In this document: piece by piece, positions 1 through 5,516 of the stretch
Numbering within the stretch: position 1 is the stretch's first letter
Layout: each line of letters begins with the position of its first letter
Program-made: the position numbers and the translations under genes
Notes under the pieces: model-generated
What the model saw: only the letters and a program-made list of their open reading frames with translations
Told to the model about the DNA's origin: nothing
Database searches by the model: none
NCBI GenBank assembly: GCA_903895005.1
Contig: CAITSH010000432.1
Span: forward strand, 1 to 5,516
Direction: 5' to 3'
DNA from: an uncultured Pseudomonadota bacterium
GTDB taxonomy: Bacteria > Pseudomonadota > Gammaproteobacteria > Burkholderiales > SG8-39
Length of the DNA stretch: 5,516 bases

Positions 1-2
1 CT

Positions 3-626
3 ATGAGAATAAGAGTGAAGATCTGCGGTGTCACGAGAATCGACGACGCTCGGGATGCGGCTAACGCGGGCGCCGATGCCGTCGGTCTCGTTTTTTATCC
101 CCCCAGTCCGCGATACGTCACAGTCGCGGATGCCTCTATCATCGCGGACGCCTTGCCTCCATTTGTGAGTTGCACCGCCCTTTTTGTGAACCCGACAGCG
201 GCCGAAGTCGAGTCTGTGCTGTCGGGTTGCCGGGTCGATGTCCTTCAGTTTCACGGTGAAGAAACACCGGCGTTTTGCAGTCAATTCGGCAGGCCATTTT
301 TGAAGGCTGCGAGGGTCCGGGCGGGGTTCGATCTGATAAAATACTTTGATGCATTCAACAACGCGAGTGGCTGGCTGTTGGATGCATTTCACGAGGACGC
401 TTACGGGGGAAAAGGCGCTGTTTTTGATTGGGCGCTGATCCCTGCCCGGCTTGGCCGGCCCATGATCCTGTCTGGTGGACTCGGACCGGGCAATGTGGCG
501 GAAGCGATTCGCCGAGTGCATCCATGGGCCGTTGATGTTTCGAGCGGCGTTGAATTGAGTAAGGGAATCAAAGATGCGACAAAGATCGCAGCTTTTATCA
601 GTGAGGTAAAGAATGCAGATGTATGA
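3..626 (+). CDS. trpF: Phosphoribosylanthranilate isomerase (TrpF)
   Basis: TrpF is a cytoplasmic TIM-barrel enzyme that converts N-(5-phosphoribosyl)anthranilate to CdRP, the third step of tryptophan synthesis. The 207-residue protein has the usual length for a free-standing TrpF. Visible signatures are the N-terminal strand with KICG (catalytic general base Cys8), the [15 protein letters not shown] segment (residues 23-37), LQFHGEE (81-87), the LLDA strand carrying the likely general acid Asp127, GGKGAVFDW (135-143), and the phosphate-binding strands [10 protein letters not shown] (156-165) and VDVSSGVE (177-184). The ATG at base 3 gives the expected N-terminus, starting just before the first beta strand. 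Only two bases lie upstream, so its ribosome binding site and any promoter are outside the window. The 3' end overlaps trpB by 14 bases, which points to co-translation. TrpF is monofunctional here, not fused to TrpC as in E. coli. Confidence 0.97.
   Translation: MRIRVKICGVTRIDDARDAANAGADAVGLVFYPPSPRYVTVADASIIADALPPFVSCTALFVNPTAAEVESVLSGCRVDVLQFHGEETPAFCSQFGRPFLKAARVRAGFDLIKYFDAFNNASGWLLDAFHEDAYGGKGAVFDWALIPARLGRPMILSGGLGPGNVAEAIRRVHPWAVDVSSGVELSKGIKDATKIAAFISEVKNADV
603..607 (+). promoter_or_regulatory. Shine-Dalgarno site of trpB inside the trpF 3' end
   Basis: GAGGT lies within the last codons of trpF, with six bases between GAGG and the ATG at 613, which is good spacing. A second in-frame ATG at 619 would leave 12 bases. 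Homologues that I recall begin MYNLPD-like, which corresponds to the ATG at 619, so the sequence favours 613 by ribosome-site spacing and the family favours 619. The difference is two residues. Confidence 0.6.
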
Positions 627-1812
627 CCTACCCGACAGCCGCGGACATTTTGGTCCCTATGGCGGGGTATTTGTTTCAGAAACCCTGGTGCATGCCCTGG
701 ATGAACTGCGGCGCGCTTACGAGCATTATTCCAAGGATTCGGAATTCCTAGAGGAATTCCACTACGAACTGCGGCACTTCGTAGGGCGTCCCAGCCCGGT
801 TTACCACGCAAGGCGCTTGTCCGAGTTATTTGGTGGCGCGCAAATCTATCTCAAGCGTGAAGACCTTAATCACACCGGTGCGCACAAGATAAATAACACG
901 ATCGGCCAGGCGCTTCTTGCACGTCGCATGGGAAAGAAGCGTGTGATTGCCGAAACGGGCGCCGGTCAGCACGGTGTGGCAAGCGCGACTGTAGCGGCGC
1001 GTTTTGGCATGGAATGCGTTGTGTATATGGGCTCTGAAGATATCAAGCGACAGATCCAGAACGTGTTCCGGATGAAGTTGCTGGGTGCAACGGTTGTGCC
1101 TGTGGAGTCGGGCTCCAAAACACTCAGGGATGCCTTGAATGAGGCGATGAGGGATTGGGTTTCCTATGTCAACGAAACCTACTACATTATCGGGACTGTC
1201 GCGGGACCGCATCCGTATCCAATGATGGTGCGTGATTTCAATTCCGTGGTTGGAAAAGAGTGCTTGACGCAGATGCCGGAGATGGTCGGAAGGCATCCGG
1301 ACGCCGTACTGGCGTGTGTCGGCGGTGGATCGAACGCGATGGGAATTTTTTATCCCTATATCGCGCATGAGCAAGTGCGCCTGATCGGTGTCGAAGCGGG
1401 TGGGCACGGTTTGACCAGCGGCAAGCATTCGGCGTCCCTGACCGCGGGCAGGCCTGGAGTGCTGCACGGCAACCGCACCTATTTATTGCAGGACGAGAAC
1501 GGGCAGATCATCGAAACCCATTCAATTTCGGCGGGCTTGGACTATCCGGGAGTCGGTCCCGAGCATGCGTGGCTTAAAGACTCCAAGCGGGCAGAGTACG
1601 TAACTGTCACGGATGACGAGGCTCTCAAAGCGTTTCACGATTTGTGTCGCTACGAGGGGATAATCCCGGCGCTTGAATCCAGCCACGCCCTCGCTTACGC
1701 GGCTCAGCTTGCACCAACGATGTCAAAGGATAAGGTCTTGCTCGTAAATCTCTCGGGGCGGGGGGACAAGGATATGCAGACAGTCGCAGAAAAATCCTCG
1801 CTGACGGCTTGA
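613..1812 (+). CDS. trpB: Tryptophan synthase beta chain (TrpB)
   Basis: TrpB is the pyridoxal-phosphate subunit of tryptophan synthase; it condenses indole, channelled from TrpA, with L-serine to give L-tryptophan in an alpha2beta2 complex. The 399 residues match the normal length of the TrpB1 family. Using the start at 613, the cofactor lysine is Lys92 in GAHKINN, the catalytic Glu114 lies in AETGAGQHG (E. coli Glu109), the phosphate-binding GGGSN is at 237-241, Asp310 lies in [13 protein letters not shown] (E. coli Asp305), and Ser382 is in the terminal SGRGDKD motif (E. coli Ser377). The constant +5 offset from E. coli shows there are no indels across the core. It starts inside trpF and its TGA stop overlaps the methyltransferase start. 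Its usual partner trpA is separated from it by that methyltransferase gene of about 0.8 kb. Confidence 0.98.
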   Translation: MQMYDLPDSRGHFGPYGGVFVSETLVHALDELRRAYEHYSKDSEFLEEFHYELRHFVGRPSPVYHARRLSELFGGAQIYLKREDLNHTGAHKINNTIGQALLARRMGKKRVIAETGAGQHGVASATVAARFGMECVVYMGSEDIKRQIQNVFRMKLLGATVVPVESGSKTLRDALNEAMRDWVSYVNETYYIIGTVAGPHPYPMMVRDFNSVVGKECLTQMPEMVGRHPDAVLACVGGGSNAMGIFYPYIAHEQVRLIGVEAGGHGLTSGKHSASLTAGRPGVLHGNRTYLLQDENGQIIETHSISAGLDYPGVGPEHAWLKDSKRAEYVTVTDDEALKAFHDLCRYEGIIPALESSHALAYAAQLAPTMSKDKVLLVNLSGRGDKDMQTVAEKSSLTA

Positions 1813-2603
1813 GACCCGCGATCGCCTCCCTTTTTAACGAGGATGTCCTCCTTGGCATCGCCAAGGTTCCCGATGCTTCGGTGGATCTCGTTATTGCGGA
1901 CCCTCCGTATGGCCTTGGGAAGGATTACGGCAACGATTCGGACATGCTTTCGGGGTCGGCCTATCTTGATTTCAGCCGGCAATGGATCGAAGCAATACTT
2001 CCGAAACTCGCGCCTGATGCAAGTCTCTACGTGTTTTTATCCTGGCAAAACGCGCCGGAGGTCTTTAGCCTCATCAAAACCCGTATGACAATGATTAACG
2101 AGATTATTTGGGACAGGCGTGTGCCAAGCATGGGGGGGAGCACACGAAAGTTCAGTTCCGTTCACGATAATATCGGTTTGTTCGCCAATTCAAAAAGCTA
2201 CCACTTTGATCTGGATGCGGTGCGCATCCCGTATGACGTGCAAACCAAAAAGGCTCGAACCCGATCGATCTTCGTCGGCAAAAAATGGCTCGAAATGGGA
2301 TGTAACCCAAAAGATATCTGGAGTATTTCTAGACTGCATCGTCAGGATCCCGAGCGAGAGCAGCATCCAACGCAAAAACCGCTTGAAGTGGTGGAGCGTA
2401 TGGTGCTCGCCAGCAGCAAACCGGATGACATGATCCTAGACCCGTTCATGGGCAGTGGAACCACCGGTGAAGCCGCTCTCAGACACGGACGTCGGTTTAC
2501 CGGATTTGAATTGAACCCTGAATATTTTTCTGCTGTAGAGAGCCGCATAGAACGAGCGCAGCGAGAGCCCATGCGCGATGCGGCTCGCCTTGTAACTGCA
2601 TAA
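1809..2603 (+). CDS. Orphan beta-class site-specific DNA methyltransferase (N6-adenine or N4-cytosine)
   Basis: This is an S-adenosylmethionine-dependent enzyme of the N6_N4_Mtase family that methylates an exocyclic amino group in DNA. The 264-residue protein has the catalytic DPPY motif (IV) near the N-terminus at 31-34, followed by a middle region at about 100-185 that probably reads the target sequence, then HPTQKP (186-191), the SAM-binding DPFMGSGTT (motif I, 211-219) and the acidic FELNPEY (motif II, 233-239). The order IV, recognition domain, I defines the beta class. DPPY alone favours adenine but does not exclude cytosine-N4. The TTG start forms a TTGA overlap with the trpB stop. No ATG precedes the DPPY motif in this frame and I see no strong ribosome binding site, so coupled re-initiation is likely. 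No restriction endonuclease gene is nearby. A homologue at this same trp position is known in Burkholderiales. Its target site cannot be read from this sequence. A hand count gives about 51% GC over bases 1861-2460. Confidence 0.93.
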   Translation: MRPAIASLFNEDVLLGIAKVPDASVDLVIADPPYGLGKDYGNDSDMLSGSAYLDFSRQWIEAILPKLAPDASLYVFLSWQNAPEVFSLIKTRMTMINEIIWDRRVPSMGGSTRKFSSVHDNIGLFANSKSYHFDLDAVRIPYDVQTKKARTRSIFVGKKWLEMGCNPKDIWSISRLHRQDPEREQHPTQKPLEVVERMVLASSKPDDMILDPFMGSGTTGEAALRHGRRFTGFELNPEYFSAVESRIERAQREPMRDAARLVTA

Positions 2604-2626
2604 CGAGCCTGACAGAAAGATCGACA

Positions 2627-3424
2627 ATGTCCCGAATCCAAGGTGTTTTCAAAGCGCTTGCCGAAAAAAAGCGTACCGCCCTAATTCCGTTTGTGACCGC
2701 TGGTGATCCAGATCCGGCCGAAACAGTCGCACTGATGCATGCGCTGGCCTCGGCGGGAGCTGACGTGATTGAATTGGGTGTGCCGTTTTCCGATCCCATG
2801 GCCGACGGTCCCGTGATTCAACGTGCGAGCGAACGCGCCCTCAGGCATGGGGTGGGGTTGGATCGGGTACTCGGGTTCGTAAACGAGTTCCGCAAGACCA
2901 ATGCCCAGACGCCTGTAGTCTTGATGGGTTACGCCAATCCGATTGAGGCAATGGGAACGCGTACGTTCGCCGTAGCCGCGAGAGCTAGCGGAGTGGATGG
3001 TGTTCTGGTCGTGGACTACCCGCCGGAGGAATGTGTTGAATTTGCCGAACTGATACGCGGGCAAGACATGGACTTGATCTTTCTGCTCGCTCCGACCTCG
3101 ACTGACGAGCGGATCGCGCAGGTTGCAAAACTGGCAAGTGGATACATATATTACGTCTCCCTCAAAGGGGTCACTGGTGCAAAGACACTGGACTTTTCGG
3201 CTGTAGCGGAGAAGATGCCGCAAATCCGAAAGCACACGACACTCCCGGTCGGCGTGGGTTTTGGCATTCGCGACGGCCAAACAGCAAAATCTGTTTCCAG
3301 CATCGCAGATGCCGTAGTGATCGGCAGCCGTATAATCGAACAAATGGAAGCCGCACCTCCCGATCAGCGGATCGCTCAGGCCAAGGCGTTCGTCGCGGGG
3401 ATTCGCAGGGCCCTCGACGAATGA
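2627..3424 (+). CDS. trpA: Tryptophan synthase alpha chain (TrpA)
   Basis: TrpA is a TIM-barrel protein that cleaves indole-3-glycerol phosphate to indole and glyceraldehyde-3-phosphate and passes indole through a tunnel to TrpB. The 265 residues are standard length. The two catalytic acids are in place: Glu49 and Asp60 in the segment [14 protein letters not shown] (49-62), with the same numbering as E. coli. Also present are PFVTAGDPD (21-29), LMGYANP (99-105), the active-site loop [11 protein letters not shown] (175-185), and the phosphate-binding GVGFGI (209-214) and VVIGSRI (230-236) strands. The ATG follows the methyltransferase stop by 23 bases. An AGAAAGA stretch in that gap is only a weak ribosome binding site. 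The TGA stop overlaps the accD ATG as ATGA. A long antisense reading frame opposite this gene is treated as a shadow. Confidence 0.98.
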   Translation: MSRIQGVFKALAEKKRTALIPFVTAGDPDPAETVALMHALASAGADVIELGVPFSDPMADGPVIQRASERALRHGVGLDRVLGFVNEFRKTNAQTPVVLMGYANPIEAMGTRTFAVAARASGVDGVLVVDYPPEECVEFAELIRGQDMDLIFLLAPTSTDERIAQVAKLASGYIYYVSLKGVTGAKTLDFSAVAEKMPQIRKHTTLPVGVGFGIRDGQTAKSVSSIADAVVIGSRIIEQMEAAPPDQRIAQAKAFVAGIRRALDE

Positions 3425-4290
3425 GTTGGTTGCAGAAACTGCTGCCACCGAAGATAAATCGTTCGGGTACCAGCGCTAAAAAAGTCGTTCCTGAAGGGCT
3501 CTGGAGCAAGTGCCCGTCTTGCAGCTCTGTGTTGTATGCGACTGATCTGGACAGCAATTCCAGCGTGTGTCCCAAATGCGGATATCACAATCGTCTTGCT
3601 GCACGCGCGCGGCTTGACATGTTGCTTGACCCCGAGGGGCGATTTGAAATCGGCGCCGAAGTGGAATCGGTGGATACGCTTCGCTTCAAGGACAGCCGCA
3701 AATACAGCGAGCGGTTGAGCGAGGCGCAAAGCTCAACCAACGAAAGTGACGCGTTGGTGGTCATGCAGGGGTCCATCAAGACGATTCCTTTGGTGGTTGC
3801 CGCATTTGAGTTTGACTTCATGGGTGGGTCCATGGGGTCGGTCGTGGGCGAGCGTTTCGTACGCGGGGTGCACGTTTGCCTGGATCAGAATTTGCCGTTC
3901 GTATGCGTCGCCGCGAGCGGGGGGGCGCGTATGCAGGAGGGGCTGTTGTCCCTGATGCAAATGGCAAAAACCACGGCCGCACTCACCCTGCTTTCGAATC
4001 GCAAACTGCCGTTCATCTCTTTGTTGACGGACCCTACCATGGGTGGGGTTTCGGCGAGCTTCGCGTTCTTGGGGGACGTTGTGATCGCGGAGCCAAAATC
4101 CCTGATCGGTTTTGCCGGGCCGCGGGTCATCGAACAAACAGTGAGGGAAAAACTTCCTGAGGGTTTTCAGCGCGCCGAATTTTTACTTGAAAAAGGCGCG
4201 GTGGACATGATCGTAGATCGTCGCCAGATGCGCGACAAATTGGCAGGCTTGATCACAATGCTGATGCGTCAGCCTCCCTCCGGGAGCTGA
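3421..4290 (+). CDS. accD: Acetyl-CoA carboxylase carboxyltransferase subunit beta (AccD)
   Basis: AccD pairs with AccA to form the carboxyltransferase of acetyl-CoA carboxylase, moving the carboxyl group from biotin (on AccB) to acetyl-CoA to make malonyl-CoA for fatty acid synthesis. The 289 residues match the bacterial family. The N-terminal zinc ribbon has all four cysteines, as CPSC (Cys31, Cys34) and CPKC (Cys50, Cys53). The crotonase-like carboxyltransferase fold follows, with [12 protein letters not shown] (133-144), [10 protein letters not shown] (165-174), [14 protein letters not shown] (202-215) and [12 protein letters not shown] (229-240), which build the oxyanion and CoA-binding sites. 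The start forms a four-base ATGA overlap with the trpA stop, so translation is probably coupled. accA, accB and accC are not in this window, as is normal. A run of seven G at 3919-3925 encodes the SGGAR glycines. Confidence 0.98.
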   Translation: MSWLQKLLPPKINRSGTSAKKVVPEGLWSKCPSCSSVLYATDLDSNSSVCPKCGYHNRLAARARLDMLLDPEGRFEIGAEVESVDTLRFKDSRKYSERLSEAQSSTNESDALVVMQGSIKTIPLVVAAFEFDFMGGSMGSVVGERFVRGVHVCLDQNLPFVCVAASGGARMQEGLLSLMQMAKTTAALTLLSNRKLPFISLLTDPTMGGVSASFAFLGDVVIAEPKSLIGFAGPRVIEQTVREKLPEGFQRAEFLLEKGAVDMIVDRRQMRDKLAGLITMLMRQPPSGS

Positions 4291-4400
4291 GTGCAATCAG
4301 TGTCGCATCAGGAGTTCCGAGCCACCGTGCGCACGCGGGACACTTGCTTCTGCATTCACCTGGCCCGATGCGCGAACTTACTTGTGAACCCGGAAACCCC
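4291..4400 (+). other. accD-folC intergenic gap of 110 bases
   Basis: This is the only sizeable non-coding gap in the window. I see no T-rich terminator, no tRNA and no convincing -35/-10 promoter pair. The best -35-like hexamer, TTGCTT at 4344-4349, has no good -10 partner. A loose pairing of GTGTCGC (4300-4306) with GCGGGACAC (4335-4343) could form a bulged hairpin around the small palindrome GTGCGCAC (4327-4334), but this is weak. The folC reading frame stays open through the gap and includes an ATG at 4368. Read-through from accD into folC is therefore plausible but unproven. Confidence 0.5.
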
Positions 4401-5516
4401 ATGCCACAGCTAGATCTTCACGGATGGCTCGCCTATGTCGAGCGCCTGCACCCCAAGACGATCGAGCTTGGACTCGATCGCGTCGCCCAGGTCAGGAGGC
4501 GGCTTTCGGCGGAGATGGGCTGTCCGGTGATCACCGTAGCCGGAACCAACGGCAAGGGTTCGACTTGTGCAATGCTCGAAGCGATATTGCTTGCTGCGGG
4601 TTATCGGACAGGTCTTTACTCCTCCCCCCATCTTCTGCGATACAACGAGCGTGTTCGCGTTAATGGTGAGGACGTTTCTGATGTTGCACTCGCTGAATCC
4701 TTTGCAACCGTAGAAGGCGTTAGGGAAGGGGTCGCGCTGACTTATTTCGAATTTGGGACGCTGGTTGCGTGGGACTTGTTTAGTCGGAGCCGATTGGACG
4801 TTCTTATTTTAGAGGTCGGGCTGGGCGGACGCCTTGATGCCGTCAACCTGTTTGATGCGGATTGTGCGATTCTGACGAGCGTCGACCTGGACCACATGGA
4901 TTGGCTTGGTGATAGCCGCGAAAAAATCGGATGGGAAAAGGCGCATGTATTCCGCGCTGGCCGGCCCGCAGTGTGTGCGGATCCGATGCCGCCACAGACC
5001 GTGCTGGATCATGCCGCCGAAATCGGAGCAGACCTGCAATTGATCGGACGGGACTTTGGTTACCAGGCTGACAAACAGCAATGGGGATTTTGGGGCCGGG
5101 GAAGCAAGCGCGCAGGCCTTGCATATCCCGCTTTACGCGGAGCCAATCAGATTTTGAACGCTTGCGCCGCGCTATGTGCTCTTGACACACTTCGCGATCG
5201 GATTCCCGTCGGCATGCAGGATGTGCGTAACGGATTAGCTCTGGTCGAACTTCCAGGACGGTTTCAGGTCCTCCCGGGCAAGCCGACTGTTGTGCTTGAC
5301 GTGGCACACAATCCGCATGCGGCCGCAGTCTTGGCCGACAATCTCTCGAATATGGGGTTCGCTGCGGTCACCATTGCCGTGTTCGGCATGTTGCAGGACA
5401 AGGACATCCCCGGAGTGGTGAGAAAGCTCGCCGGTCGAGTGGATCGCTGGCACCTTGCCACGATCAATGCTCCGAGGGGAAGTTCCGCTGCAGAACTCTC
5501 CAAAGCGGTCTCTAGC
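4401..5516 (+). CDS. folC: Folylpolyglutamate synthase / dihydrofolate synthase (FolC), 3' end cut by the window
   Basis: FolC is a cytoplasmic Mur-ligase-family enzyme that uses ATP to join L-glutamate to dihydropteroate and then to reduced folates. The frame is open to the window edge with no stop, giving 372 residues of an expected roughly 420-440. The P-loop GTNGKGST is at 48-55, SSPHLLRYNERVRVNG at 74-89, LEVGLGGRLDAVN with metal-binding Glu138 at 137-149, DLDHMDWLG at 162-170, GWEKAHVFRAGRPA with Lys180 (probably the carbamylated lysine, E. coli Lys188) at 177-190, GANQILNA at 247-254, LPGRF at 284-288 and DVAHNPHAA at 300-308. I chose the ATG at 4401 because it gives the short N-terminus usual in the family, although its ribosome site (GGAAA at 4392-4396) is poor. 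An in-frame ATG at 4368 would add 11 residues. No frameshift is seen. Confidence 0.96.
   Translation, partial: MPQLDLHGWLAYVERLHPKTIELGLDRVAQVRRRLSAEMGCPVITVAGTNGKGSTCAMLEAILLAAGYRTGLYSSPHLLRYNERVRVNGEDVSDVALAESFATVEGVREGVALTYFEFGTLVAWDLFSRSRLDVLILEVGLGGRLDAVNLFDADCAILTSVDLDHMDWLGDSREKIGWEKAHVFRAGRPAVCADPMPPQTVLDHAAEIGADLQLIGRDFGYQADKQQWGFWGRGSKRAGLAYPALRGANQILNACAALCALDTLRDRIPVGMQDVRNGLALVELPGRFQVLPGKPTVVLDVAHNPHAAAVLADNLSNMGFAAVTIAVFGMLQDKDIPGVVRKLAGRVDRWHLATINAPRGSSAAELSKAVSS

Noticed and set aside
826..1467. A 213-residue open frame on the minus strand, opposite trpB
   Set aside because: It lies wholly within the conserved trpB core, has no recognisable domain, and is best explained by codon bias of the sense gene.
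1755..1765. G-rich run near the trpB 3' end as a possible G-quadruplex or regulatory signal
   Set aside because: Only two G runs lie close together and they encode the conserved SGRGDKD cofactor-binding motif, which explains them.
1809..2603. The methyltransferase as a recent mobile insertion or as part of a defence island
   Set aside because: There are no flanking repeats, integrase or transposase, the trpB and trpA ends are intact, the gene overlaps trpB by four bases, and the same arrangement is known in related bacteria. This points to a long-settled gene.
799..2884. GTWWAC sites (GTTTAC at 799-804 and 2495-2500, GTAAAC at 2879-2884) as self-methylation sites of the embedded methyltransferase
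   Set aside because: Three sites in 5.5 kb is near or below the roughly four I expect from base composition. All are in coding sequence, none lies at a control region, and the enzyme's target is not known from this sequence.
2681..3448. A 255-residue open frame on the minus strand, opposite almost all of trpA
   Set aside because: trpA on the plus strand has every catalytic residue and full length. The antisense translation shows no recognisable motif, is rich in Cys, His and Arg as shadow frames often are, and has no ribosome site that I can identify.
4274..4286. Hairpin CTCCC-TCC-GGGAG at the 3' end of accD as a possible terminator
   Set aside because: The stem is only five pairs with a three-base loop, it lies inside the coding sequence, and no T tract follows.

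Overview
The window is a compact, fully plus-strand stretch of bacterial chromosome. It reads in the order trpF - trpB - DNA methyltransferase - trpA - accD - folC, with folC cut off by the right edge. This order, with a beta-class adenine/cytosine-N4 type methyltransferase between trpB and trpA and accD-folC directly behind, is one I know from Betaproteobacteria, especially Burkholderiales (Burkholderia and Bordetella relatives). The protein sequences fit: FolC carries a GWEKAHVFRAGRPA stretch and TrpB a GSEDIKRQ stretch of the kind seen in that group. GC content is moderate: hand counts give about 55% in part of trpB and 60% in part of trpA. That is lower than typical Burkholderia, so I would not name a genus.

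Layout: bases 3-626 encode phosphoribosylanthranilate isomerase (TrpF). Bases 613-1812 encode the tryptophan synthase beta chain (TrpB) and overlap trpF by 14 bases. Bases 1809-2603 encode a solitary DNA methyltransferase that starts on a TTG overlapping the trpB stop. Bases 2627-3424 encode the tryptophan synthase alpha chain (TrpA). Bases 3421-4290 encode the acetyl-CoA carboxylase carboxyltransferase beta subunit (AccD), whose ATG overlaps the trpA stop. After a 110-base gap, bases 4401-5516 encode the first 372 residues of folylpolyglutamate/dihydrofolate synthase (FolC).

The overlaps and short gaps from trpF to accD suggest one transcript with translational coupling. TrpF makes CdRP, the substrate of TrpC, which is not in this window. 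TrpA and TrpB then form the tryptophan synthase complex that carries out the last two steps. No trpE, trpG, trpD or trpC is present, which fits the split trp pathway of Betaproteobacteria. AccD (fatty acid synthesis) and FolC (folate polyglutamylation) are housekeeping passengers at the distal end.

All catalytic motifs I could check are intact and I see no pseudogene, mobile element, RNA gene or CRISPR array. The one gene that does not belong to core metabolism is the methyltransferase. It has no restriction partner in the window, a non-ATG start and a somewhat lower GC content than its neighbours. It is the most interesting item here, but its placement is a known betaproteobacterial arrangement rather than a new system.
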